Below, piece after piece: positions 21,570 to 34,103 of a stretch of DNA of 64,000 bases (position 1 is the first letter of the stretch; each line of letters begins with the position of its first letter). The notes under the pieces were generated by a model. That model was given only the letters and a program-made list of their open reading frames with translations, made no database searches and was not told where the DNA came from. The translations under genes were made by a program, and so were the position numbers. Origin of the DNA: Chrysaora quinquecirrha (Eukaryota > Cnidaria > Scyphozoa > Semaeostomeae > Pelagiidae); assembly GCA_014526335.1 (NCBI GenBank), contig JACTAT010000145.1:44773-108772 (forward strand), given 5' to 3'.

Positions 21570-21634
21570 ATAGTGCAGCAAGACAACTACAGCAGACCAG
21601 TAAATGCATTTACAGACAAGGCATCATCCTGTTA

Positions 21635-21990
21635 CTCTTGGGTACCTAATTGCTGGGTTTGGGTTAGAATAGGCGGGGGTTGCAACAGAATTCAGCATAT
21701 AATTGGCAGGGGGTCAAAATAATTGGGTGGGGTCAGAATTTGTTTTACAACTTTTGTCAGCAAACTGCTGAAATGTAGTTCGAATTGAAGAGCACTTACA
21801 ATTTTCGGCTGTCCATAGTTCTAAGAAACAAATAGAGTGAAAAGCAAAAATTTTTACCAAGAAAGTCACAATAAAACAAGTAAGAAATATCGACACCCAT
21901 ATTAATGCTTATCTTAATAGGGGAGGGGATCCTAATAAGAGTGCGGGTTTGGATATTTTCAAATTAGCAGGGGGAAAGGATCTAACAGTA
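21635..21990 (+). mobile_element. TA-flanked MITE of the CTCTTAGG family, copy 2
   Basis: It begins after TA with CTCTTGGGTACCTAATTGCT and contains GGGGGTTG, CAGCAAACTGCTGAAATG, ACAAATAGAGTG and CCTAATAAGAG, shared with 5517-5800, 35377-35757 and 35943-36190. The right end is not intact. Confidence 0.6.
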
Positions 21991-22540
21991 CAGTATTATA
22001 TAACTAACAAATACATTTCGATAAGATTTGAATGCCAATATTATTTAATACCAATAATTTCCCCTCAAATGATAAATTCATGAACACTGCCTTATCAAGA
22101 CAGGAATGTATCCTCTGGAGGAAAAAAGTGCAAAAATGACCTGCAAATGGCGCCTGGATGTAATATAATTAATTCCAAATAATCCAGCATAAATTCACTT
22201 TAATTCATTATCTTTGGGTATGTGGTATTGGCATTAATTGTTGCCAAAGTAACACATAAACGCGTGATAAGGGCAAGCTCAAGGGTAATCTGGAAATATG
22301 ACCTTACTCTGATATCACCATTGCACAATCTAGGCTTGCCTGTCTTCAAGCTAATAGAATACAAAGCACACAGCATTCATTGTGCTACCCTTAATAACTC
22401 CATTTATTCAATATCCGTCCATTGATTTATTATCTGAGGCCTAAAAAAGCGGATTTCTTAAACCCTTGGTGACAAAGTACACCTCTAGCTATGCCAAAGA
22501 TATAAACTAAATCGTCAAAGAAAATTGCATATCTTAATGC
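21991..22540. other. intergenic, nothing recognised
   Basis: AT-rich sequence with no exon-like block or repeat that I can identify. Confidence 0.5.
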
Positions 22541-22795
22541 ATGGCTAAACTAGGAGACATGTCACGCGCGGCACTGATGTCTCTAAGTTTAGCCACCTCA
22601 GAAACTTTGCACCGCGCGACAAAATTTGTAGCAAGAGACACGCAAATGTTTCTGGAAGACAACAAACATTTCTTGTCTCCGCAGCATGCAAATGTTTCGG
22701 GACACATGTTGCTCGCTTGTCACTCGCATGTTTAGCCACCCTGGGAGACACGCCGAATACATTGTCGCGCGCGACAAGTCTCCTAGTTTAGCCAT
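22541..22795. mobile_element. palindromic MITE with ATGGCTAAACTAGGAGAC ends
   Basis: ATGGCTAAACTAGGAGACAT at the left pairs with GTCTCCTAGTTTAGCCAT at the right, extending through CGCGCG stretches. Internal words GTTTAGCCACC and CGCAAATGTTT / CATGCAAATGTTT recur. The layout (long imperfect palindrome, repeated words) resembles the CAAACATTGTTTG family but the sequence differs. Overlapping short ORFs on both strands reflect the palindrome. Confidence 0.75.
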
Positions 22796-22846
22796 AGCTT
22801 TACCAAACAAGAAGATAAAAGAGAAATTGTAGTTTTCAAAATTAGT

Positions 22847-22912
22847 TAGTTAGTTAGTTAGTTAGTTTTGTTAGTTAGTTGTGTAGTTGGTTAGTAAGTT
22901 AGTTAGTTGGTT
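22847..22912. repeat. (GTTA)n tetranucleotide repeat
   Basis: Tandem GTTAGTTA units with a few substitutions. Confidence 0.9.
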
Positions 22913-23289
22913 AAGCACACACTACATTTGCTGGCTTCGCAAGGTATGAATTTCTGTGCCAAGCAGAGGGGGTCTGCTAACTAGCTGTGACCTAATCTAA
23001 GCAGAGCGGACGCGACCTCGGTCCTTACTCTCGATGTGACCACATCTCGTGATTTCTGTCTACAGGGATGCCTGAAATGGGCATTACAAGGGGGGTAGAC
23101 CCTTGAAAACTAGAGCAAAACAATAGATAGATTGAACAATTTTGAAATTTCCACGAGGGCAGCAGGGACAATTGCCCTCGCTGTCACACCTCTCTTCCAG
23201 CATCCCTGCAGGTCTATCTCTATGACATGACGTTCTGTGCAACGAGTGAGAAGGCTTAGGGCAACTAACTCTTTGCAACTATATAAATA

Positions 23290-23440
23290 ATTTCGCGTGT
23301 ATTCGTCTAGCCAAGTGTATCTTTTCGGTAGAAATCGGTTTAGCCAAGGGTGCAAGTTTCTCGGAAAAATTAGTATAGCCAACGGTACAAATTTCTAATT
23401 GCTGACGGCACACTCCTACTCCAAATTTGGCCAAACCCCC
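23290..23440. repeat. dispersed repeat related to 17690-17850
   Basis: Shares GTCTAGCCAAG, GAAAAATTAGTATAGCCAACGG and the following ACTCCAAATTTGGCCAA-type sequence with 17690-17880. Confidence 0.5.
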
Positions 23441-24312
23441 GTGGATTTCTAAAGCGTTCAAGAAGCTTTTGTATTTTATCTGGATGCATTGTTTAACGAT
23501 TTCCCTTGATAAAATTTCACGAAACAAAGTCCTCGTTCCACTCTATAGAGTGCTACATTCTACTCTGCTTATCAGTGTCCAATGCTAGCTACTTCATTAC
23601 ACGTTATTCATCCTATTCTTCCAATCCAAAAGTAGCAATAGCATCCCGTCAATAGCAATCATAATACATAATGGCAACAATATTCTTTCACCTTTATTCG
23701 TAATATCAATAGTAGCTATTCTTACACCTTTTCACCCATCGACACTGGTAGCTAACGGCCGTTTTTTCAGAGAGCTAAACGCTCAATTTCAAATCTAAAA
23801 ACTCCCTAGGCTGATAATTTTGGCAACTAGTTTTGGGTAATTTGGTATATTTTTGTTGTTATTTTATGTTTTTCCAAGCGTCAAAACCTTCTCCTAAATG
23901 TTTTTCACAGATTGTGTCATGATTCTTGAAACTCAATGAAGACACGTTGTAAAGGACTCTTTTTGTTCTGGCAGTAGATAAAATAGTATAGATTTAAAGG
24001 AAGCTATAGAGAAGACTTCTAAGTTTAAATCAGTGTTGAAAGCAGCGTCTAGTAATTTTACTATCTGCTGTAATATTCATTGGTATCAAAGACTCAGACT
24101 CATGAGAGGACAAAGATTTACGGACAGAATGGGAAAAGAATTTAAAGTACAGGACCAAAGTATTAAAATACACGGAATAGAGTGAAATTATCGGTGGCAC
24201 TCTGATCATGCAGTCTTTGACTTGAAATCCCACCAATTGTGGTAGCTATGCCACTTCTAGAAAAATCTTTAAATAAGCATGTTCAGCAATGGTATGATAA
24301 ACAAAATAGGCA
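23441..24312. other. intergenic, nothing firm recognised
   Basis: AT-rich. Only a short remnant near 24190-24270 (GAAATCCCACCAATTGTGGT) resembles the right end of the 3540-3740 inverted repeat. Confidence 0.45.
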
Positions 24313-24484
24313 ATGAAACATCAAGTTCAAGATTGGAACATGTTTGTAAATCCTGTGAATAAACAGGTCTTGAACGGATTAATAGCAGAGGGCAAACAGC
24401 GAAAGTGTCTGTTTGGTCCTAACAGATACCTAATTGTTTTGAGCTATGTTTCAGTTGCCCTTATTTTAGTCCTTCTCCTTCAAG
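24313..24484 (+). CDS. possible first exon of a membrane protein
   Basis: An ATG-started frame of 57 codons ends at a canonical donor GTAAGC in phase 1. It encodes a hydrophilic N-terminus (MKHQVQDWNMFVNPVNKQVL), a basic stretch (EGKQRKC) and a strongly hydrophobic helix from about residue 41 (YLIVLSYVSVALILVLLLQ). That is the shape of a type II signal anchor, and phase-1 exits are usual before extracellular modules. No matching downstream exon is found in the window, so the gene is unproven. Confidence 0.3.
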
Positions 24485-24689
24485 GTAAGCTTTGCAGAAA
24501 TTTTGCAGATTGTTAGGCGTGCAGAATGACTAGCTATAGACTATTGTAGATTTTGTAAACTGAGAGTTGAGGATGGAGAATATACATATTCGTATTAAAA
24601 TCTATATTCACTTGATCACTTAGAAAGAGCTTTCATTTATTTAAAATTTTATTCTTACTAGACATAGCAAGTTGAACTATTTAGCTTTA

Positions 24690-24900
24690 AGGCCTTTGCT
24701 GTAGACAAGATAGCTGCAGAAAAGATGGACTTAGGACTGGGCCTAATCGAGCCGCTTAAAATGGGTCGCCAATATAATATTTTGAGAGATAGAGGAGCAA
24801 CACGAAGACACCGCGTGTTCACAACATAACATAACATAACGAATCTCTTACTACACACGTGACAGTGTAACACAATAAAACTATTTACATAATTACATTA
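24690..24900 (-). mobile_element. remnant related to LTR element B
   Basis: GATGGACTTAGGACTGGGCC continuing to CCGCTTAAAATGGGTCGCCA is the reverse complement of 26820-26872 in element B. It is followed by an LTR-like stretch starting TATAATATTTTGAGAGA. It is probably a decayed relative with one LTR and a primer-binding-site-like TGGCGACCC on the minus strand. Confidence 0.5.
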
Positions 24901-26014
24901 CAGGGAGTCCAGAGTTCTTACTCACAACATTACAGCTGCCATCTCTCAGCTGTGTCCATTATGATGTGTCCATTATTATCTATGGCCCTTTGTAATTTGA
25001 GTGCTTTGTCAGTAAAGAAGCCAAGGGTTTTTCCAATACAGTTTCATGAATAGTAAAAATTGTCACGATCATTTATACAGTTGGAACGAAACGGAAGCCC
25101 CCAAAAAATGTTCTCTGAAATCACACATATTTTCTTTGGAAGTGACACTTTACAAGATATTTTTAAGAAAAAGGCGTTTTCTCTTAGGGTGCCCCACCCT
25201 CTCTTTGCTGTCCCCTTTACCTTCTCTTGACAAGAAATTGATCTTTTGCTTGTAAAAATGTTCTTTTACCTATGAACTTTGTCCTATCAGCATCAGGGGT
25301 ATCTCGAAAAATAGACTAAAACCTATGATTTATCACCTTTCCAGGGTCACCTACTTCCAGTGGCCTTCACACGTTTCTGCGCAAACATGTGCAATCCTAA
25401 GCACAACCTTCGATTTTAATTATATATTTGCAATTATCTATTTTCTTAACAACCTAACAAGATTTTTTCCAGCTACTATCTGTATACTGTTTCAAAACAT
25501 AACGTACAGAGGGAATAGCTTTTGGACTTTTAGGTTTTGATCTCATTCAACGTTTTCCAACTGCATGCAGGTTACTACAATATTATGCCAGTGCAACAAC
25601 GTTAAACCATAATCAAACTATGTCAAGTAACGGAGGAAACGAAAACTTTATGCTAATATTTTTGCTTGGAAGATTCCTCCAGAGAGTAGAAATCGCATAT
25701 TAAAATTATATGCAACATATGAACAGTTAATTATATGCTTTTACTCATACAGTAATATATATTTAGTTATACTTGTTATTGTTATTTGTATAGCGTTTTC
25801 ACCACAAACATTACTTATTCAAGACCCACAGCCTACAGGCTCATAAAGGTTGAAAGACGTACTACGTAGCCTGAAGTTGGCTAAAACTCTTTCAGAAAGC
25901 AGTTAGAGTAGCGCCATGGGTTAGAACGCAATATCATGCAAAAAGCATCTAGCCAAAATGTTGATACAAGCAGTTACATACAAACAAGAAGAGCCTGTTC
26001 ACACAGGTGCCTTG
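24901..26014. other. intergenic, nothing firm recognised
   Basis: AT-rich. 24930-24975 (CCATCTCTCAGCTGTGTCCA) weakly resembles 28040-28085. No exon candidates. Confidence 0.4.
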
Positions 26015-27190
26015 TGTAATATTGGGAGAGAGAGAGAGACATCGACCGACTACATCTTTGATTGGAACTGAACTAACTTATGAATTAATTACAGGAACAT
26101 TTACATACAACAGACAGGAACACTTTATGGTACAAAGGTCACAGTACAAAGGTCATTAATACAAACACAGGTTGTTCACATGAATGCAGGATACTACATC
26201 TCTCCCTTTGTCAGAGAAAGAATTAAAAAAAATAAAAAACATTTAACGACATGTCCATTATTTATTGTTCTCGGTTTTTGTTGAGAAGTTAGAGATTGAC
26301 ACAATCTTGAATCTAGATTTTGATTTGTTGTAGTCTGCTTGTCTCAGATGTCTTGAGTTCAGCCTTTCTCTCCCTTTATCTGAAACACATTTCCAGTGAG
26401 TACACGTAACAGTCTTTGGACTTAGTGTGAACAATTTCTTCACTCTGGATGAAAGTTTAACCAATGTGTGTAGAAGAAACTATGTAGACTGGCCTATTGC
26501 ATTTTAGTTGACTACACCAAGCTCAGCATAAACGTTGTGAGTTGGCCAACTGGGACTGCATCTACCAGCATCGTCAATTCTTGTGATCTGGCAACCCATT
26601 CTTTTACCCACATGCTTTTGGATGACTGCACCAGCGTCCATCATCTCTTGTGTGGCCTGGCCATCCGGGTTTGCATGCTACTACCAGCGTCCGTCTTTTG
26701 AAGACCTGGCGACCCATATTTACTTCCCATGCTTTTGGATGATTGCACCAGCGTCTATCATCTCTTGTGTGACCTGGCCATCCGGGTGTGCATGTTACTA
26801 CCAGCGTCTGTATTCCAAAACCTGGCGACCCATTTTAAGCGGCTCGATTAGGCCCAGTCCTAAGTCCATCTTTTCTTCTTCCTCCAATTTTTTCCGTTGA
26901 ATAAGCAATGTAGTTATTTCATACGTAACTGTTCAAGACCTCATTCCTTTGACTTTGTCTCAAGTCAGACTTCTTTGCCTTGAACGTTTTTCATCCTCGT
27001 CGCCAATGTAATATTGGGAGAGAGAGAGAGACATCGACCGACTACATCTTTGATTGGAACTGAACTAACTTATGAATTAATTACAGGAACATTTACATAC
27101 AACAGACAGGAACACTTTATGGTACAAAGGTCACAGTACAAAGGTCATTAACACAAACACAGGTTGTTCACATGAATGCAGGATACTACA
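26015..27190 (-). mobile_element. non-autonomous LTR retrotransposon, element B (TRIM-like)
   Basis: Two almost identical short LTRs (26015-26199 and 27007-27190, about 185 bp) start TGTAATATTGGGAGAG and end ATACTACA. The 5-bp target duplication CCTTG flanks both sides (26010-26014, 27191-27195). A minus-strand primer-binding site TGGCGACGAGGATGA abuts the right LTR and a purine-rich CAAAGGGAGAGA abuts the left LTR. The 807-bp interior holds three tandem copies of a unit of about 120 bp (CTGGC(G/A)ACCCAT ... CCAGCGTC). There are no gag or pol genes. One clear LTR difference (CATTAA(T/C)ACAAAC) shows recent insertion. Confidence 0.9.
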
Positions 27191-27195
27191 CCTTG

Positions 27196-28894
27196 TCCTA
27201 AAATCTCTAATACTAAAAATCCTAAAACTCTAACTGATCTGACATTACCCTTTTACTTGCAAACAAAATTGCCTAGTCCACCTTTGGGCCAAGCCCGTGG
27301 CCATGTTGCCTGAAATGCGTGCGAAGGTGCCAGATTGACTTGAAGGTCAATGCTGCTTATCATTTTGAACTTTAAATTTGTTATACTCCCTATTGATAGG
27401 TTATGTTTCCATGAATATTGGGTAACTGTTCTTTTTATTTCCTCTACATTATCAATTTAGAAATACGTGTTCCAATATTTCAACATTATAGCTGTTATAA
27501 CAGAGTCCTTCAGCAATGGCACTGATCAGTGGCCACAATACTCTAAATTGGACTTGAAGATTTCTCGTTAAAACCGAAAATATCTGTGGTTTTGAACTCG
27601 CATAACTAACCAACAGCGATAAAGGTTGCAATATGCTAAAGAAGCGATATTTGATACATAAAATAGCCTTGAAAGCGATTGGAAGTAATGGAATTATTGG
27701 TAGGTAGACCAGAGCCCTTGCCAAACATAAACAAGGCAAGTACCCAAGCTCAAGGGCTAGCTGCTTACGGTTTGTATTTGAAATATGATGTATTGGCAAC
27801 AAAAAAGTGCTTCAATAGCTTACGTTACTTTTTGACTAACTAGAAAGACCATAGCAGGCCTGTCAAGTGTCAAGTCTTCTATGAACCAACAAGAAGGGTG
27901 TTTGACACCGAGGCCACGTGAAGTTGAAATTTGTCACAGAGACTCCGATTTTTATAAGTGTACTTTGTATCGATTACTAGACGTGGTAGCATGTTGAACT
28001 ATTGCACAAGGAATATTCTGTAGGCAATATAGCTACCATCTCTCAGCTTTGTCATAGCTGTTTCCATTCTGACGTGTCCATGGTCAAAACGTTTTCCCTA
28101 CAGGAGGGCGAAGTATACGAAAGGGATGGCCTTCATTGAGAAGACCTACCCTCCAAAACAGTCCTTGTGCAATATCAGCTTACAAAAACCAGTTAAAATT
28201 CATATAATTTCGACTTCGACATCTACGATATTACCCTTAATGAATAGGTAGCTTCTTGCTTTAGGAATATGAAGCACCAAGTTAAATTAAGTTAAAAATA
28301 AATTGACAACTGACCTGTGGGTTCCTCTATCGTAGCGCTCACAATCCAAGGAGAAACTAATAAATGTATCTTATGCAAAATGAAACTCAGTTAATTAAAG
28401 GTTTTACCACTGAAAGCGCCCGGCCATCCCTTCCTTGTAGTATTTGACAAGGGTTTTTCTATGCAAGATTAGTTCGATGAAGCAGATGATGAACTTGTAA
28501 ATACAGTTCACCTCGGATTTGACTTTCTTTGCGAGAGGTCAGCAGTGCACATTGTACAATTAGCATTTTCAGGAATATTTCGATACGCATCGCTGATAAC
28601 CTTGCAATAGAAAGACTGGGCTTGAGTTTGGAAACATTCCTACTAGCCAAACAGCTCACTCCAACCAACGACTCAAACTCTCAAACCTGACAGAATACTC
28701 ACAGAATACAATGCCGAGTGAGTTCAAGTACTCCATTTCTCTGCGTTTGCAACCTTTGAACGTTAGGAAAAGAACTTCAGGACCTCTGACCCGAGGGTTA
28801 CCTTGCTAACCATTGTTGACCCCACGTAAAGATCATCGTCATGAAGATGTGTGACGTCATAGCTATATTTGCTGAATCATCATTTAAACTCTGG
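27196..28894. other. intergenic, nothing recognised
   Basis: AT-rich; the longest frame (116 codons, minus strand, 27452-27802) lacks domain features or splice context. Confidence 0.45.
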
Positions 28895-29128
28895 CAACAC
28901 GATCAAACATTGTTGGTCAAACATTTGAGATTTGCCTCACACGCAATGTTTGACCGTTTAGCCACATCGAAAAACATTACGTGACAAGCAGAATCGCACA
29001 AAAGTGTTTTTGAAAAAGCTTGTTGAAGGACAATGTTTTGCGATGTGGCCAAACGGCGAAGCATTTTGCTTGGTTAGCAAATTGCAAATGTTTGACAAAC
29101 AATGTTTGATTTTTTTGCCAAGGCCTTA
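28895..29128. mobile_element. palindromic MITE, CAAACATTGTTTG family, copy 3
   Basis: It runs from GGCAACACGATCAAACATTG to ATTTTTTTGCCAAGGCCTT with GTTTAGCCACATCG and CGATGTGGCCAAACGG as inverted internal words. A further end-like fragment GGTCTTGGTTAAACGACCAA follows at 29166. Confidence 0.65.
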
Positions 29129-29189
29129 CCTACTTAATATATATCTTAATATATATGAAATATAAGGTCTTGGTTAAACGACCAAACAT

Positions 29190-30520
29190 GGAGTCAGCCA
29201 ATCAAAAGACTGTTTGGTACGATGGGTAGAGCAGTGGGGATAGCAGTAGAAAGAGTTGGGTCTCGATTGTTATGTGGGATTTGTTTTGATGGGAGTAAGT
29301 TCTTGACGACGACGATGAAAAATAAGAATATAAAATGAAAAATGAGCATATAAAAAATAAAGAGGTCGATTCTGATTGGTTGATGCATTTCTGATGAATG
29401 AATTGTGGTGTCACAGGGATACAAGGGATTTAGTCAAAGAGCTTTTTGGTCCAGTGCCATTTCATTAAAATAATGTGTACAAAACGTGTACTAATGCTTG
29501 ATTCTATAATAGACATTCATATGTACCACACGCCGTGATTTATTTCTATATATTTTGATCTTAGACTAGAAATGAGAAATCATTTTTGACCACACACGCT
29601 GAGTCTTACAAATGATGTGGAAAGCAGAAAAATGTCGAAGTGCTAACTTATTGTGGGTGTTATAGCAAAGTCAAGGTAATAGTATAGTATTAGTAATAGT
29701 ATAGTGATAGTATTTTCATCTGTAATTATTTGGTTCATCGGTAAAACCTTAAAATTTTTCAGCACATGTGAGATATCTATCTTTCTTAGCAGCGTTTATA
29801 GGCTATAAATTATATAGGTACACAAAACTTGGTTTTGAGACGATAATTATGCAGTAGGCATTGTTAATTAGCTTATCCTAGTACATAAGGTTTTGAGATT
29901 GACCTGGCAGTTTATTTTTTTGGTACAATGCCAGTCCCTATTTTCGTGTGGACTTTGCCCATACATCATGGTCTTGGGTTTCCAAGGTGAGGTGTAGAAC
30001 TTTAAATTCGTGGCCTTTTTTGTGAAGCTTCTGTTCTATCCATTGAATGATTCTATCTTCTTCGGCCTGGCCTACAGAGAGTCTTTAATTAGGATTCCAT
30101 AGCAAGAGTTGTGTGTGGACTTAAGTAAACATCTTAATAGAAGTTGCCCGTTGTTCGAAAAGAGTCAAATATATTTTCATATTTGTACTGGCACAAAAGT
30201 ACAAAAAATCGACGTATTTGTGAATTACTTAGTGCATTTGCTACTACTTTAAAACTAAAGCTATCACTGCAAATGCACAATAAAATTGGAACTTTGTCTA
30301 AGTTTCACATTGCCTATGCTTTGGAGTAAAGGCAATGCATGCACGCCCTTTACAGAAGACTACTAGACGAGAAAACCTACAAAAGACAAGGACACGCCCT
30401 TAAAAACAACTTATACGAAAGACTAGGTTATTTAATGTTTATGTGTGTTTTAGTGGATTTTGTCGGATAAATAATTATTTAAAGAGATCATTCGTTATCT
30501 GAGTACATGAACCAGCATTA
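29190..30520. other. intergenic, nothing firm recognised
   Basis: AT-rich. 30270-30430 weakly resembles 31545-31655 (GGAACTTTGTCTA ... ACGCCCTTT). No exon candidates. Confidence 0.4.
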
Positions 30521-30850
30521 CACGCTTTTTTGTTATAAGGAACCTATCTCAAGGCCTACTTCTTAAAGTTCCTACAGTGGTCTTAACAATAAAAGAGAGA
30601 CACTTGCATGTGAGCAAAGCTCGAGACTACTCAAAGAAACATTGGATGCATGCTTAACGTACAATTTATATGATTTTCGACTGCAAATGAATGGAGCCGG
30701 CTTTCTAATTGTTGATTATTTGCAGTGATAAAAGTATTCAACATTCAAAAGTTCCTTAATGATTTTCTCTTTAGTAGTATAAGTTCTTTAAATTTTCGGG
30801 TCTTCTACATGTAGGTTCCTTATAAAGTGGTTCCTTATAAAAAAAGCGTG
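30521..30850. mobile_element. TA-flanked MITE, CACGCTTTTTT family, copy 1
   Basis: CACGCTTTTTTGTTATAAGG and CCTTATAAAAAAAGCGTG form terminal inverted repeats, each flanked by TA. Internal GGAACC / GGTTCC steps follow the ends. Other copies are at 40352-40722 and 49249-49741. TA duplication suggests mobilisation by a Tc1/mariner-type transposase. Confidence 0.75.
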
Positions 30851-31769
30851 TACAGAAGTTCCTGGTTGTCAAAAGGGAATGGTTCCCAAAACTTTCATGT
30901 GGAGTTGTGTGGCCAAATCATCTAACATACATACGTACACTGTAGTCTTAATTTTCTTATCATGGCACTCACGGGCACTAAACCCTCCGCTCAACTATAT
31001 GTGGATGATTAACGGTTTTTTATGTTGGGTACAAAAGCCTCTACTGCCCTACTGATGATGACAGTTGTCTTATTCGATTCTCTGTGGCTGGGTTGCAAAG
31101 ACAACTTGAAACCAGCGCACCAAGTCAGCAGGCAGAGAGTTATAATTAATTGTCCAAAAAGTCTGATAGAAATGCTTGCATGAATTTAAGAGGAAAATAG
31201 CCAAGAATCGTGCAGTTTTAATATATTGAGTTGATCTCGTTCTCTTTATTGATTTGGTATTAAATTTGATGGCCTGGAAGACTAAGCATTAAGGAATGTC
31301 GGTTGGTTATGTTCTACGGTCATTATCAGAAATACGAAGCGAGGTTTGGAAGGTCGCAGGCACGAATAACGTAAATACGGCTGTTTAATTGCGAATTATT
31401 ACTTTTTGATTTGTTTTAATGAGAAATGACTGCATGATTAAAGATAGAAACACGTCATACATAGGGGCTACTGTAACCCTGAAAGTGATGAGCTATGATC
31501 TGAATGATCGCAATCATGATCATTGTCACTACTTCAAATCGAAAACGAAACAATGTACGACACAACTGGAACTTTGTCTACGTTCAACCTTGCCTGAACT
31601 CCCCATAAGGAAGACTAGGCCACGCCCTTTGAAACATCCTATACGGAAGGCCATGGAAATGTTCCACCTTATAAAAAGATTCAAGATCGAAAACGAGTGT
31701 TTTTTTATCATTCAGCTTCATTCATTATCAGTATGTTATCACTCATGGAGATGATGTTGATTGAGATAA
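30851..31769. other. intergenic, nothing recognised
   Basis: No convincing exon or repeat apart from the weak similarity of 31545-31655 to 30270-30430. Confidence 0.4.
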
Positions 31770-31818
31770 TCATCACCGTCATCGTCATCATCATCATCAT
31801 CATCATCATTATCATCAG

Positions 31819-31854
<36 letters not shown>

Positions 31855-31857
31855 TAG

Positions 31858-31937
<80 letters not shown>

Positions 31938-32060
31938 CCATCATCATCATCAGGAACCATAATTGTAATTGTCACCATTAACATCATCATGATTTATGAT
32001 CATCATATCATTATCATTATGATCATGATGCTTCATCATCATCACCATCATCACAATAAT
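31770..32060. repeat. (CAT)n trinucleotide microsatellite
   Basis: Long near-perfect CAT/ATC triplets; open frames through it are poly-Ile, poly-Met or poly-Asp and are not genes. Confidence 0.97.
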
Positions 32061-33948
32061 CAACATCGTAACTTCTTACACCTTGCAGCGCTAAATATCA
32101 TTTGCTTCGGTGTATCAAACAGTGTACAACCCCAAAAAGCATGATTTTCTGATGATACAACCTTAAACTGTGAGGTAAGAGCTACAAAAATCAAGCAGAA
32201 AAGAAGAAAGGAAAAGTCAAATTATTATCGGAAATGTCGAGGTATTTTCTGGATTTTTTATGCGGGGTGTTTAAAATGCTGCTAAAGCAAAATGCTTGAA
32301 AATATTGACCCAATAACAAAGAATCAGATAAAAAGGGGCCAACAACACTTGTCTTTTGATGCTTGTGATATAGCCTTGTTAGAGAAGTAATAAACTAATT
32401 GTTTTAGAGATAACTGTGATTTCTTCCCTTCTAAAAAGCCTGTGAAGATGTGAAGATGTTTGTGTTGGTGAAATTTACGAATTTCAATAATGAGCATAAG
32501 CGCCAAAGGGTTATTTGATGCGGAATCTTGATTTCAACCGAGTAAAGCAAACCTCTCCAACCGAAGCGGGCTCTCTGCCCTAAGATAGTGCATTAAATAC
32601 GAAAATTACAAAAAAGCATTTCACCGGCGGCATTGTTGTATTCACTTGTATTCACATGAGATTGTGATGTTCGGGATTGAACCATGTTTCGGAAATACTA
32701 CACAGCTAAACTTAGGCTAGATCAGCTTCCAAAAAGTAAGGTTCATTCACAGACAAGACCAGCGTGCAAGCAAGCACAGGCTCAAGGGTATTGGTAGCCC
32801 TACTTCACAGCCCATAACTTGATGGCGAAGTTATGCCTACAAGATTTCGCCTGCAAGTTATCATCTGTGACTTATGCTTAGGTTTTTAGTGGCATTACGC
32901 TAAACAGTGATGTGGACCTGCATGCGGGGTGTGCCAACTGGCTGATCATATTTCTAGAACGAATATCAGTGCGCTAGAACCAATTTTTGCCAGGAAAAGT
33001 TAAACAAGTTCCCTGTCTTCCGGCTTCATACAGGATTACAAACTTCATTAGGAGCATTGCATTAGATTGTCATAATTAGTTTACGTAGGATTAGCTTAAG
33101 TCAGAACCCCGTCAGAGCCATGTCACGCCAAGATTGAGTCTTCCAGGAAAATTTCGACCAATATAAGTTAGACCAGCTCACTGAATAAGCTTTCCCTCCC
33201 CTCCCAGCATCAGAAGAGGTGGCTACATAAGGTTTTTGTCTTCGTTTACAACTATTGATACGCTATATGTGAACATGATATATGTTTATTTTTTGCTAGT
33301 TACACATGATAGAGGTATACTCTAAGTCATACTAACATTAAGCAACCATAGCAATTGCTTTACACAAGTCATTTAATGAAAAGGAACACTCACTATTTTT
33401 TCGCGAGGAACCAGGTTCTGGTAAAATGTTTTGATTCTTTCGTGTTTCTGGCCGTTTTGATTTCACTCCAAAGTGAATTCCATGTTTTCCACTCGATAAC
33501 ATAAAGACTTAATAGCAAAGCTTGTAGTTCTAGTTTTGGCATTAAAGAAGGTCTGCGCTCCGTATATTATCATTTGCTTGCAGTTTTTTGAGAGTCACCA
33601 CGGATTCTCTCGCAATAGATACGATGTGTTGGCTCTAGACAATTTTCAGTCTTCAAGTGACAAAACTCAAAAGTATATCTGTAGTTGCACAGGAACCCTA
33701 TTCCTTCTACAGATACTCCGAGGCTAGCTTATTCTTGCAATGGTTCATAGTTTAGGGTTACAATATATAAGAAAGGCTAAGCATAAGGAGATGTTTTGCT
33801 TGCATCTCGAGAGGACGAAATATCTTAGCCTGTTTTGGATACAAAAAGTCTCCCGGGATGATCAATTTTGGAACAATTTTTGAAAAATTTTCATGAGAAT
33901 TTTAGTCGATAATGTTAGAGGAAAATTTCAATGGGAAAAGTTCAATGG
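32061..33948. other. intergenic, nothing recognised
   Basis: AT-rich, short frames only, no exon or repeat that I can name. Confidence 0.45.
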
Positions 33949-34103
33949 GAAAAGTGGAAGAGGCAGGCCAAGATTAACGTGGTTCAGTAACATCAAAGAA
34001 TGGACAGGAATGAAATATATCGAAGCCACAACGAAGACACACTGCATATAGGGAGAAATGGGCATCCATGACAGCCAACCTGCTGAAAGTAGAAGGAACC
34101 TGA
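33949..34103 (+). pseudogene. LINE ORF2 C-terminal remnant
   Basis: One frame gives SGRGRPRLTW, NIKEWTGMKYIEAT, and after a frame change WASMTANLLKVEGT and a stop. The pattern G-R-x-R-x-T-W, NIKEWTG and W-x-SMTANLL is the conserved C-terminus of a class of animal non-LTR retrotransposon polymerases. A stop at about 34050 and the frameshift show that it is dead and 5'-truncated. Confidence 0.7.

Noticed and set aside
27452..27802. 116-codon minus-strand ORF
   Set aside because: Random hydrophobic composition, no domain, no splice signals at sensible positions.
31697..31990. Poly-Ile, poly-Met and poly-Asp ORFs
   Set aside because: Translation of a CAT microsatellite, no gene context.
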